Below, piece by piece: positions 1 through 6,005 of a stretch of 8,596 bases of DNA (its first letter is position 1; each line of letters starts with the position of its first letter). Position numbers and translations under genes: made by a program. Under the pieces are notes generated by a model. That model did not search any database and was not told the origin of the DNA. It was given only the letters and a program-made list of their open reading frames with translations. The DNA is from Planctomycetota bacterium (GTDB taxonomy: Bacteria > Planctomycetota > Brocadiia > SM23-32). The stretch covers positions 1 to 8,596 of the forward strand of contig JAUVVP010000052.1 of the NCBI GenBank assembly GCA_030604585.1, in the 5' to 3' direction.

Positions 1-259
1 CGTGCCGGGACTGCTGAACCACTTCTCCTGCGCGCAGATCAACGAGCTGATCGCGCCGCGCCCCCACCTCGGCCTGGCAGGTAGCGCCGACTTGCTGACG
101 CCGCCGTCCGGCCTGGACAGGATAGACGCGCACCTGAAGCAGGTCTACGCGGACGCCGGCGCGCCGGATGCGTGGCGCCTTTCGCGCTACGAGTGCGGCC
201 ACATGGAGACGGCCGCCATGCGCGCCGAAGTGATCGAATGGCTTGACAGGTGGCTTTGA
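1..259 (+). CDS. Alpha/beta hydrolase, C-terminal fragment
   Basis: This is the 3' end of a gene whose start lies outside the window; the reading frame is already open at base 2, and the GTG there is an internal codon rather than a likely start. About 85 residues are visible. The pattern [19 protein letters not shown], followed about 37 residues later by ECGHMET and a final [10 protein letters not shown] helix, is the usual end of an alpha/beta hydrolase of the dienelactone hydrolase or acetyl-xylan-esterase-like type. The Asp in GSAD and the His in CGHM (visible residues 30 and 67) would be the acid and base of the Ser-Asp-His triad; the nucleophile elbow is upstream and not seen. The substrate cannot be stated. 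The gene ends with TGA and converges on the GH2 glycosidase gene, about 110 bp away. A carbohydrate esterase role would fit that neighbour, but this is inference. Confidence 0.75.
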   Translation, partial: VPGLLNHFSCAQINELIAPRPHLGLAGSADLLTPPSGLDRIDAHLKQVYADAGAPDAWRLSRYECGHMETAAMRAEVIEWLDRWL

Positions 260-302
260 GCCATGGCTATGCGACGAACGCAATGTGATCCGCGCGAAGG
301 GC

Positions 303-355
303 GCCGGTTGGCGAGCCGGGCGACACCTGCCACGTCCGAGGCGGCCGCAACCGGC
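303..355. repeat. Inverted repeat in convergent intergenic gap
   Basis: Eight-base arms gccggttg (303-310) and caaccggc (348-355) are perfect reverse complements separated by 37 bases. They sit in the 109-bp gap between the converging hydrolase and GH2 genes. A smaller stem, 304-309 with 314-319 (one G-T pair), competes with it. A terminator would be expected here, but neither strand shows a T-run after the stem, so a factor-independent terminator is not demonstrated. Nothing else is recognisable in the gap. Confidence 0.3.
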
Positions 356-368
356 ATGGCGTCAGCCC

Positions 369-2894
369 CTATTGCGGCGTCACGTTCCAGCCGCTCACTT
401 TGAGGACCGGCTCGTCCCCGTTCAGGTCGGATGCGGAGAAGGACGCCGTCACCTCTCTCGTTTCGCCCGGCAGCAGGGAAATGTAATTGTCGTCCCAATA
501 GACCGGCAACACCCACGCTCCGCTCCGCTTCCCGGCCACCACCAGCTCCACGCCAAAGGCGATCCTCTCCGTTGGGTTCTCCAGTGTGACACTGACCGTT
601 CGCTCATCGCCTGCATGCTCCCATTTGTGCTGGACTCTGATGGCCGCTTCAGGCAGGTCGCGCAGGCCGGTCAGGTCCGCGTGCTCCTTGATGGGGGTGA
701 CGAACCACTGCGTGTTCTCCACGTCCAGGATGTCTTCCTTCGTCGAGAGCCAGTAGAAGTTATCGCTGACCTGCAGGCCGTTCCTATCGGTCAGCCTCAG
801 GTCAAGGAAGTAAGTTGTGCTCAGACCGGCGACGTCCGGGACGTGCATGACCCGCGCCGACGCGTTCGCCGCGACGCTGACCGCCGCCGTTTCCGCGAAC
901 ACTTCCCGGGAACTCATGGTCAGGATGCGCACCTCCGCTCGCGCGTTCTCCAAGGGCGCGAAGGTGTCGTTGACCACGCAAACGTCATGGTCGCCGTAAT
1001 CGTAGAGGATGTGGATGGGCTCGCAGGCCTTCCGTGCCCCGTAGAAGGCGCCGTTCGGCATCAGGTAGTAGTCGTAGAGCTGCCAGTACATCTTCGGCCA
1101 GGCTGAGTTCAGCATCCACTGGATGACACCCGTGGCTTTGCCCTTGTTCGCGCCGAAGGCCTCGAACATGGCGCGCATGGCCTCGTAGTTGACAAGCTGG
1201 GCCGTGCGGGCGAACTCGCTCACGTCCTGCGGGGCGCCGTAGCGGGCGTTGAGCGCCCGTTCGTAGCGCTTTATCGAGCCGAACTCCCGCCGCGCGCAGT
1301 GATAGTCCCAGTAGTCATCAGGTGGCCAGAGATGGTCTTCCGGTATCATGCGCTTCAGGCCTTCCAGGGGCGGCGGCTGAGCACCGGGCCCGGTCTCCGT
1401 ATTGAACCCGAAAGCCCCGCCATAGGACGTGTCCACATACCAGTAGATCGGCGGGACGTAGGCATACGGCCCCCTCATCTTGACGCCCGTACGCCCGCTC
1501 ACCTCGCTTTCCAGGTTCTTGGCCGCTGCCAGGTAGGGGCGGGTCGCGTCGCATTCGTCCAGGACCTCGATGTACTTCCTCTCCAACTCCGGTCGAGGCA
1601 GCTTGTCGCTTCCGGCAAACCAGACGAAGATGCTGGGATGATTCCGCAGCCAGACCACCTGATCCTTCCAGGAGCGGGCGATCAAGTCCATGTCCTCATC
1701 CGTCGTGATGCAGCCGAACTCGTCGTCCGGCTTGCCCACGTAGTTCTCCCACTCCCAGTGACAGCTCCACCCGACCATCATCAGCAGGCCGTGCTCATCG
1801 CACAGGTCGTAAAGCTCCCGGCTGCTGCCCCAGAAGCCCTCCAGGCGGATGGTGTTCAGATTCATGTGCTTGGTGTATCTGACCTGGGCTTCGAGCCTCC
1901 TGGTGTCGTCGGCCAGCAGCAGGTCATCAACCCAGCCCCCGCCGCGGATGAGCACCTTCTGGCCGTTTATCATGTAGCCGCGATGCCCTTCTTCAGTCAC
2001 ATAATCCGATACTTCCCGGATGCCGAACCTGACCGTCTGCTCGTCCGATGTCCGGTCGTCGATCGCGAAGCTCAGCTTCAACTCGTACAGGTTCGGCTCC
2101 CCGAGGTTGTTCGGCCACCACAGACGGGCCGAGCTCAGGTTCAACTGCGTGAACTGATCCGGGCTGAACCGCACCCTCTTGCGCTCACCGGGCGCCAGGG
2201 AAACCTCCCGGCGGAACTCGCTTCCTTCGATCTCGCCTTCCAGCGTCCCCGAAACGGGTTCATCGCCATGGTTGACCAGGTCGGCCGTAACGGTCAGGGC
2301 GGCCTGTGCGAGCGTTTCCAGGTTGACCTTGCTTTCCACGAAGGGGTCGTTTATGGACACCGCCCCACTGCGCAGCACCCTCACCTCGCGCCAGATGCCC
2401 ATGTTGCTGTCGGGCGGCGAGGGGTTCCAGTCCACGAAGCCGACTGTGAAATCGCCCGGCCGCGGCGGGAACACCTGAACGGCCAGGACGTTCGTGCCGT
2501 CCCTGGCGAGCTTCGTGATGTCGAGTTCAAAACGGCGGAAGGCGCCGACGATGGAGTCGCAGGATGCAACCCGCTCTCCGTTGAGCCAGACGTTGGCCCT
2601 GTAGTTGATGCCGTCGAAGGCCAGACGAGCATGCTCGAATCGCCCGTCATCCTCCAAAGCGAACTCCGTGCGATACCACCAGGCATGCTCGAACTGCTCT
2701 GTCGGTATCTCCTCGAGGTTCTTGCCGAAGTATAGGTCGCCGTACGCGCCGTTCTTCACAAGCGCGGCCAGCACCGTAGTCGGCACGTTGGCCGGCTGCC
2801 AGTCCTTCGCGTCGTACGTCGGACTCGATACCGCCTCCCCGCTGTCGTCAACATCAGCCGATGAACGGATAAGCCAGTTCTCGCGCAGCAGCAT
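369..2894 (-). CDS. GH2 exo-beta-D-glucosaminidase (CsxA-like)
   Basis: The predicted enzyme removes glucosamine residues from the non-reducing ends of chitosan oligosaccharides (EC 3.2.1.165 type). The 841-residue protein follows the GH2 layout: a beta-sandwich sugar-binding domain (about 40-180, with WNPSPPDSNMGIWREV), an immunoglobulin-like domain (about 185-295), a TIM barrel (about 300-600) and C-terminal Ig-like domains ending at LKVSGWN. Its barrel and tail resemble remembered Amycolatopsis CsxA closely (GxKMxGPYxYVPPxYWY, GxIxWMLNSxW, GAxYGAxKAxEPxHI, VSGLSTTY). The CsxA catalytic pair is matched by the Asp of WFAGSDK (about 430, acid/base) and the Glu of FNTETGPG (about 500, nucleophile), 70 residues apart. 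The usual GH2 Asn-Glu acid/base is absent, as in the CsxA subfamily. No signal peptide is visible, whereas CsxA is secreted, and there is no CBM after the last Ig domain, so intracellular action on imported oligosaccharides is inferred. Start: ATG at 2894 is preferred over GTG at 2897, because GGAGGA (2903-2908) lies 8 bases from the ATG and only 5 from the GTG. Confidence 0.88.
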   Translation of the reverse strand: MLLRENWLIRSSADVDDSGEAVSSPTYDAKDWQPANVPTTVLAALVKNGAYGDLYFGKNLEEIPTEQFEHAWWYRTEFALEDDGRFEHARLAFDGINYRANVWLNGERVASCDSIVGAFRRFELDITKLARDGTNVLAVQVFPPRPGDFTVGFVDWNPSPPDSNMGIWREVRVLRSGAVSINDPFVESKVNLETLAQAALTVTADLVNHGDEPVSGTLEGEIEGSEFRREVSLAPGERKRVRFSPDQFTQLNLSSARLWWPNNLGEPNLYELKLSFAIDDRTSDEQTVRFGIREVSDYVTEEGHRGYMINGQKVLIRGGGWVDDLLLADDTRRLEAQVRYTKHMNLNTIRLEGFWGSSRELYDLCDEHGLLMMVGWSCHWEWENYVGKPDDEFGCITTDEDMDLIARSWKDQVVWLRNHPSIFVWFAGSDKLPRPELERKYIEVLDECDATRPYLAAAKNLESEVSGRTGVKMRGPYAYVPPIYWYVDTSYGGAFGFNTETGPGAQPPPLEGLKRMIPEDHLWPPDDYWDYHCARREFGSIKRYERALNARYGAPQDVSEFARTAQLVNYEAMRAMFEAFGANKGKATGVIQWMLNSAWPKMYWQLYDYYLMPNGAFYGARKACEPIHILYDYGDHDVCVVNDTFAPLENARAEVRILTMSSREVFAETAAVSVAANASARVMHVPDVAGLSTTYFLDLRLTDRNGLQVSDNFYWLSTKEDILDVENTQWFVTPIKEHADLTGLRDLPEAAIRVQHKWEHAGDERTVSVTLENPTERIAFGVELVVAGKRSGAWVLPVYWDDNYISLLPGETREVTASFSASDLNGDEPVLKVSGWNVTPQ

Positions 2895-2944
2895 CACTGC
2901 CGTCCTCCGAAAAGGGGGCCTTCCGGCTCTGGATCACGGGCAGC

Positions 2945-2973
2945 ATAATAAAGTCCCCTCTACTGTGCAAGGT
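2945..2973 (-). promoter_or_regulatory. Candidate sigma70 promoter for GH2 gene
   Basis: Read on the minus strand, TTGCAC is followed after 17 bases by TATGCT, about 50 bases upstream of the GH2 start. The -35 match is poor (only TTG) and the -10 is moderate (4 of 6), so this is a tentative call. It is supported by the 110-bp gap after the creatininase gene, which is long for a purely co-transcribed pair. An operator-like palindrome (2967-2983) overlaps the -35 hexamer, suggesting regulation. Confidence 0.35.
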
Positions 2974-2983
2974 TCGTCCTTGC
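2967..2983. promoter_or_regulatory. Operator-like palindrome upstream of GH2 gene
   Basis: gcaagg (2967-2972) and ccttgc (2978-2983) form a perfect 6-bp inverted repeat around a 5-base spacer. It overlaps the -35 region of the candidate GH2 promoter, the position a repressor would use. No T-run follows on either strand, so it does not look like a terminator for the creatininase gene. The binding protein is unknown and no regulator gene lies in the window. Confidence 0.35.
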
Positions 2984-3007
2984 CCGAGCGTTGCGGCCGT
3001 CGTGGCA

Positions 3008-3733
3008 TCATGCTGCTCCGCCCATCTCTTCCTCAATCCGGGCGGTCAGGTGGTCGAGGATGAGGCCGATGGCCTGCTCCCCGAGTTCTGCGGACGCCAC
3101 CTCGCGCAGGTCATCCGCGAAGCGCCAGGTGCCGGTCGGTGAGTGGTAGTCCCACGCGTTCTCGCGGTAGGGGTATTCGGCGGGGACCTTTAGCTCCTGT
3201 TTGAACTTGTCCATCTGCACCAGACCGGGGAAGAGCGCCAGCGCCATCGAGGTCTCGTACTTGCCGGCGTGGTCGCAGGGCTCGTCGCCGTTGGGCATCC
3301 GGGCGCCCTCATACTCGGCCTGGGCGATGATGCGGACGTCGTGCCCGGCCATGTAATCCTCTGCGGCTTCCTTGACCGTGCCGACCTGATACGGGCCGTA
3401 ATGACCGGTGACAAACACGATGACCCTGGCGCCCATCTTCTCGATGTTGGCGAAGAACTCCTTGGCCACGCGCTTGACCAGCTCCTTGCTGAACGTGATG
3501 GTGCCGCGCATCTCGTCGAAGCCCACCACGCCGAACCACTGCTGCGGCAGCAGGATGGCGCCGGTCCGCTGCGCCAGCCGCTCGGCGATGCCGTACATCT
3601 TCAGCGCGTCCAGGCCGAGCGGCAGGTGATCGGCGTGCCACTCGAGGATGCCCGTCGGCAGTATCACCACCGGAAACCGGTCCATTGCCTCCTTGAACTC
3701 GGCCGGCGTCATCTCCTCAGCCCTGTACTTCAT
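3008..3733 (-). CDS. Creatininase-family amidohydrolase
   Basis: This is a 241-residue protein of the creatininase / creatinine amidohydrolase fold, a metal-dependent family that hydrolyses amides or cyclic amides and also includes MftE and the FAPy deformylase ArfB. Family motifs appear in order: LPTGILEWHADHLPLGLD (residues 25-42) supplies probable metal ligands Glu31, His33 and Asp42; VTGHYGP supplies His111; DHAGKYETS (154-162) supplies the second conserved Glu, 160. Two motifs depart from the common forms: the E-x-H-G-x-HLPL glycine is Ala34, and NGHGGN reads TGHYGP. The substrate is therefore not assignable, and true creatininase activity is unlikely to be a safe call. A soluble cytoplasmic enzyme is expected. 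The start is firm: GAGGAGG (3741-3747) lies 7 bases before the ATG. It is followed 113 bp later by the GH2 gene on the same strand, and preceded by the foldback element and the cupin gene. Confidence 0.87.
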   Translation of the reverse strand: MKYRAEEMTPAEFKEAMDRFPVVILPTGILEWHADHLPLGLDALKMYGIAERLAQRTGAILLPQQWFGVVGFDEMRGTITFSKELVKRVAKEFFANIEKMGARVIVFVTGHYGPYQVGTVKEAAEDYMAGHDVRIIAQAEYEGARMPNGDEPCDHAGKYETSMALALFPGLVQMDKFKQELKVPAEYPYRENAWDYHSPTGTWRFADDLREVASAELGEQAIGLILDHLTARIEEEMGGAA

Positions 3734-3812
3734 CGCACTGCCTCCTCAGCAGTTCGGAGAGAAGAAAAGAGGTAACGGACGATACAACGGCTGAGCCGCG
3801 GCCCCCGATCCC

Positions 3813-3839
3813 CACCGGCGCCACGGTGACGGGCCGGTG
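3813..3839. repeat. Short inverted repeat upstream of creatininase gene
   Basis: caccggc (3813-3819) and gccggtg (3833-3839) are perfect 7-base inverted arms. A central cggtg (3824-3828) can pair with caccg (3813-3817) instead, giving two mutually exclusive hairpins. It lies in the leader region of the creatininase gene, just outside the foldback element. No consensus promoter was recognised between 3748 and 3845. The function is unknown: a leader hairpin, an operator or chance in GC-rich sequence. Confidence 0.25.
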
Positions 3840-3845
3840 CACTCT

Positions 3846-4022
3846 GGGGCTATTGCAGAACCCCGTTCGTGACGCGGCCGCGCGAGATGCCGGAGGGCAA
3901 GGAGGCGGGCGCAAAAGGCCCGGAGGCGTGGCTCTATGCCACGCTGAGGAGGTTTTGCCCCGCCGACGCCGCCATCTGGCTTCGCAGCCGGCCGCAGTAG
4001 ATCCGGGTTCTGCAATAGCCCC
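3846..4022. mobile_element. 177-bp foldback / MITE-like element
   Basis: The ends are perfect 18-bp inverted repeats: ggggctattgcagaaccc at 3846-3863 and its reverse complement at 4005-4022. The exact centre carries a 7-bp hairpin (3926-3932 with 3938-3944, loop tctat). Between ends and centre the arms still pair in register: 3874-3880 with 3989-3995, 3904-3909 with 3959-3964, and 3911-3916 with 3953-3958. The whole unit is thus one long imperfect palindrome, as in non-autonomous MITEs or foldback elements mobilised by a transposase in trans. It encodes no convincing protein. No clear target-site duplication is visible: the flanks are actct on the left and tcagc on the right. The right end touches the TGA stop of the cupin gene (4023-4025), so insertion did not break that gene. 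If transcribed it would form a very large hairpin between the cupin and creatininase genes and could reduce read-through. The source family was not identified. Confidence 0.72.
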
Positions 4023-4385
4023 TCAGCCCTGCTGGTCGGGGTGCCTGCGAGAACCGGCCTGCAGCCAGAGATTGACGCAGGGGTCCTCGGCGTCGGATAT
4101 CAGGTGGTGGTCCTCGCCGGGCTCCACCACGACCACGTCGCCCGTCGTGAGCTGGTGCAGCTTGCCGTCCAGCTCCATCTGCGCCCTGCCCTGGAGGATG
4201 ATGAAGACCTCGCAGTCCTCGTGCACGTGCAGGTCACTGCCGCCCGGGCCGTCGTGGCTGTGAGTCCTGAGGCCGGGTGGCTTGAAAGACAGGCCGCCCT
4301 CGCAGAGGTAACGGCCGGGCGCCAGCCCTTCAAGGAAGTGCCCGGAGCTGGTGTCCGGCAGGTCCTTGAGCCGCATTCGTTTCAT
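4023..4385 (-). CDS. Single-domain cupin protein
   Basis: This 120-residue protein is one small beta-barrel cupin. Motif 1 reads DLHVHEDCEVFIILQG, giving His53, His55 and Glu59; motif 2 reads GDVVVVEPGEDHH, giving His93. Together these are the classic three-His, one-Glu site for a divalent metal. The ligand or reaction cannot be deduced: such proteins include sugar-phosphate isomerases, dioxygenases and sensory domains, and no DNA-binding domain is attached. A very strong Shine-Dalgarno, GGAGGTGA (4392-4399), is 6 bases before the ATG and fixes the start. The TGA stop lies directly against the terminal repeat of the foldback element, and the tail GSRRHPDQQG after the last strand is short and polar, so the fold looks complete. 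It lies 171 bp downstream of the phosphoesterase gene with its own candidate promoter. Confidence 0.87.
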   Translation of the reverse strand: MKRMRLKDLPDTSSGHFLEGLAPGRYLCEGGLSFKPPGLRTHSHDGPGGSDLHVHEDCEVFIILQGRAQMELDGKLHQLTTGDVVVVEPGEDHHLISDAEDPCVNLWLQAGSRRHPDQQG

Positions 4386-4419
4386 GGTTGGTCACCTCCG
4401 TTCCGCTCATGGCGCCGGC

Positions 4420-4448
4420 AGGATAACCTCTCGTGGCACGCCCATCAA
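4420..4448 (-). promoter_or_regulatory. Candidate sigma70 promoter for cupin gene
   Basis: On the minus strand TTGATG (4448-4443) is followed after exactly 17 bases by TATCCT (4425-4420), each matching the consensus at four of six positions. The -10 is about 35 bases upstream of the cupin ATG, leaving a short leader that contains the GGAGGTGA ribosome site. The rest of the 171-bp gap (4449-4556) holds no gene or clear terminator that I can see. Confidence 0.5.
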
Positions 4449-4556
4449 CCCCAAGCATCGGCGATGAGCCCTCCGCGCTTCGCACCCTCACGCGAGAGCG
4501 AGGCCCGGCAGGCAGGGGGGAAGGGACTTCAGTGCAGAAGAGGCACCCGAGGCAGA

Positions 4557-5300
4557 TCAGACGTGCAGGCCGCCCTCGCGCAGGACGTGGGCCAGCCTGT
4601 CCGAGAGGCCCGATTCCCGCTCGATCTTGGCGGCCGTTGCCTCCCGGTCGTACTCGACGCGGTGGAAAAGGACCCTGTCTTTGAGCAGGCTGAAGCTGGC
4701 CCTCAGGTCCGACACCAGCGAGAAGCGATAGCGGATGTCCGACACCGTGGCATAGGAGGGACGCCAGTCGCCGTCCCGCGGCTGCCCGACGCTGCCGGGA
4801 TTGACGACCTTGCTGCTCAAGCCGTGGGAAAGCGGAACGTGGGTGTGGCCCAGCACGAGACGCTCGCCAGGCACCTTCTCCAGAAGCTCGTCGTAATGGC
4901 GGTCGCTGTAGTAATAGTCGAGCACGTAGGTGTTCAGCATGTCATGGGGCGTGCCGGGACAGCCGTGGACCATGCTCATCCCGTCAACGTCGAGCTGGAG
5001 GGGCAGGTCCCGCAGCCAGTCCTTGTTCTGGTCGGAGAGCTTCTGGTGGGTCCAATAGAAGGACTGCCGTGCCATGGCGTTGCACGGCTCGATGTCCTCC
5101 AGGGTCACGCACGTGTGGTCGTGGTTGCCTTTGACGCAGCGCACGTTGTGCTGGCGCAGCAGTTCGCAGCACTCGTTCGGGTTGGGGCCGTAGCCCACGA
5201 CGTCGCCGGCGCAGTAGATAGCGTCGGCGTCGCCGATCTCGCCCAGAACGGCCTCCAGGGCCTCCAGGTTGCCGTGAACGTCGGAGATTAGAGCGATCAT
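4557..5300 (-). CDS. Calcineurin-like metallophosphoesterase (YfcE/MJ0936-type)
   Basis: This 247-residue protein is a dinuclear metal phosphoesterase that hydrolyses phosphomono- or diesters; its substrate is unknown. The family motifs are all present: SDVHGN (Asp7, His9), AGDVVGYGPNP (Asp33), GNHDH (Asn59, His60), MVHG (His112), GHTH (His152, His154), then NPGSVGQPRD (167-176), typical of the small phosphodiesterase subgroup. No signal peptide or membrane segment is seen. The ATG at 5300 is directly preceded by an in-frame TAG, so translation cannot start further upstream, yet no Shine-Dalgarno is visible before it. Initiation may be weak or depend on leader structure. The gene is transcribed divergently from queD, and its candidate promoter is about 100 bp upstream. 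Confidence 0.9.
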   Translation of the reverse strand: MIALISDVHGNLEALEAVLGEIGDADAIYCAGDVVGYGPNPNECCELLRQHNVRCVKGNHDHTCVTLEDIEPCNAMARQSFYWTHQKLSDQNKDWLRDLPLQLDVDGMSMVHGCPGTPHDMLNTYVLDYYYSDRHYDELLEKVPGERLVLGHTHVPLSHGLSSKVVNPGSVGQPRDGDWRPSYATVSDIRYRFSLVSDLRASFSLLKDRVLFHRVEYDREATAAKIERESGLSDRLAHVLREGGLHV

Positions 5301-5341
5301 CTACGGAAATGAAGCAATGACAGCGACGCAGAATCACCAAG

Positions 5342-5377
5342 GCACACCGGCATAAACTCCGCGCGCATCCGGTGCGC
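5342..5377 (-). promoter_or_regulatory. Leader hairpin of phosphoesterase gene
   Basis: Arms 5342-5350 and 5369-5377 pair over nine bases in the minus-strand transcript, with one G-U pair and an 18-base loop. The stem lies in the roughly 95-base leader between the candidate promoter and the ATG. The gene lacks a Shine-Dalgarno, so leader structure could matter for translation; this is inference. It matches no riboswitch class I know. Confidence 0.35.
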
Positions 5378-5400
5378 CAACGGGCGAAAATGACCCCCTC

Positions 5401-5429
5401 AGTCTAAACCAACGGGCCCCGAACGTCAA
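5401..5429 (-). promoter_or_regulatory. Sigma70-like promoter, phosphoesterase side
   Basis: On the minus strand TTGACG (5429-5424) and TAGACT (5406-5401) are separated by 17 bases; matches to TTGACA and TATAAT are five and four of six. It drives transcription toward the phosphoesterase gene. It is arranged back to back with the queD promoter, the two -35 boxes being only 21 bp apart. Confidence 0.6.
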
Positions 5430-5450
5430 CGGCCTGCCGGGCGCACTGCC

Positions 5451-5479
5451 TTGACGCGTCCCCCGGCGCAAAATAGAAT
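5451..5479 (+). promoter_or_regulatory. Sigma70-like promoter of queD-mcsA-mcsB-clpC
   Basis: TTGACG (5451-5456), a 17-base spacer and TAGAAT (5474-5479) match the housekeeping consensus at five of six positions in each box. This is the strongest promoter in the window, placed about 100 bases before queD. Transcription should begin near 5486. No CtsR-type tandem heptamer repeat or CIRCE inverted repeat was seen around it, so heat-shock control of the Bacillota kind is not supported. Confidence 0.68.
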
Positions 5480-5497
5480 AGCAGGTAGCGCACAGGG

Positions 5498-5540
5498 CTT
5501 TCGCAGGATGCGAGAGGACCGGGCCTGCGCAGGAGCCCGG
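5498..5540 (+). promoter_or_regulatory. Two-hairpin 5' leader of queD
   Basis: The presumed queD leader can form two consecutive stems: 5498-5504 with 5510-5516 (7 bp, one G-U, loop aggat) and 5519-5524 with 5535-5540 (perfect 6 bp around a self-complementary cctgcgcagg). They are followed by a purine-rich stretch and the ribosome site AAGGTGAG (5563-5570). queD-type genes are sometimes under preQ1 riboswitches, but I do not see a recognisable preQ1 aptamer, so the leader is called only as structured. Confidence 0.35.
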
Positions 5541-5576
5541 GGTGGAGCGGCAGGAACGGAAGAAGGTGAGACAAGG

Positions 5577-5960
5577 TTGGCCGAAATGGACGGCACATAC
5601 GAGTTGAGCATCGAGGGCGGCTTTGCCGCGGCCCACAACCTGAGGGAATACCAGGGGGAGTGCGAGAGGCTGCACGGCCATAACTGGCGGGTGAAGGTCT
5701 GCGTGGCCGCCGAGGAGCTCGACGGCCTGGGAATGGTAATCGACTTCCGCGACCTGAAGGCGGCCCTGGCCGAAGTCCTGTCGAGGCTGGATCACGGATA
5801 CCTCAACGAGGTGCCGCCGTTCGACACCCTGAATCCGACCACCGAGAACCTCTGTCGCTACATAGCCGAGCAAGTCCAGCAGAAGCTGCCCTGTCGCGTT
5901 TCGGTCCGGCGCGTCAGTTGCTGGGAATCCGACACGTGCAGCGCCACCTACATCCGATGA
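5577..5960 (+). CDS. queD: 6-carboxytetrahydropterin synthase / PTPS family (QueD)
   Basis: QueD converts 7,8-dihydroneopterin triphosphate to 6-carboxy-5,6,7,8-tetrahydropterin, the second step toward queuosine and other 7-deazaguanines. Counting from the internal ATG, zinc ligands are His17 (AAHNL), His30 and His32 (HGHNW), the catalytic Cys is 26 (GECERLHGH), the Asp-His pair is 69-70 (LDHGYLN), and the pterin-anchoring Glu is 114 (CWESDTC). At 124-127 residues it has the normal family length. Start choice: TTG at 5577 has AAGGTGAG 6 bases upstream, while ATG at 5586 has only AAGG 9 bases upstream; both keep the whole domain. An apparent longer frame begins inside the -35 box and is not translated. 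No other queuosine gene is visible, so a general PTPS-family reaction remains possible. It is the first gene of the mcsAB-clpC series, 45 bases before mcsA, an uncommon partner for it. Confidence 0.88.
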   Translation: MAEMDGTYELSIEGGFAAAHNLREYQGECERLHGHNWRVKVCVAAEELDGLGMVIDFRDLKAALAEVLSRLDHGYLNEVPPFDTLNPTTENLCRYIAEQVQQKLPCRVSVRRVSCWESDTCSATYIR

Positions 5961-6005
5961 GAAGCGCGGCACATTCAGCGCCGCCTGCCTGAGGGAGGCC
6001 GTAAA

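Noticed and set aside
303..355. Bidirectional factor-independent terminator between hydrolase and GH2 genes
   Set aside because: Inverted repeats exist, but no T-run follows on either strand and the best pair has a 37-base spacer. It is listed only as a repeat.
1299..2735. 478-codon open frame on the plus strand
   Set aside because: It is antisense to the GH2 gene, which has full-length family similarity and a proper ribosome site.
3746..4015. Small minus-strand frame running through the foldback element
   Set aside because: The region is an imperfect palindrome, so open frames arise by composition. No transposase motif or ribosome site is present.
4041..5291. 416-codon open frame on the plus strand
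   Set aside because: It is antisense to both the cupin and the phosphoesterase genes and crosses their intergenic gap; the protein has no domain pattern.
5380..5500. CtsR or CIRCE heat-shock operator
   Set aside because: I found neither the tandem heptamer GGTCAAA-type repeat nor the CIRCE 9-9-9 inverted repeat around the promoter.
5451..5576. N-terminal extension of QueD from 5451
   Set aside because: The first codon would be the TTG of the -35 box, upstream of the inferred transcription start, and the added residues match nothing in the family.
5486..5576. preQ1 riboswitch in the queD leader
   Set aside because: Hairpins are present, but the short conserved preQ1-I core with its A-rich tail was not seen, and I could not match the other classes by eye.
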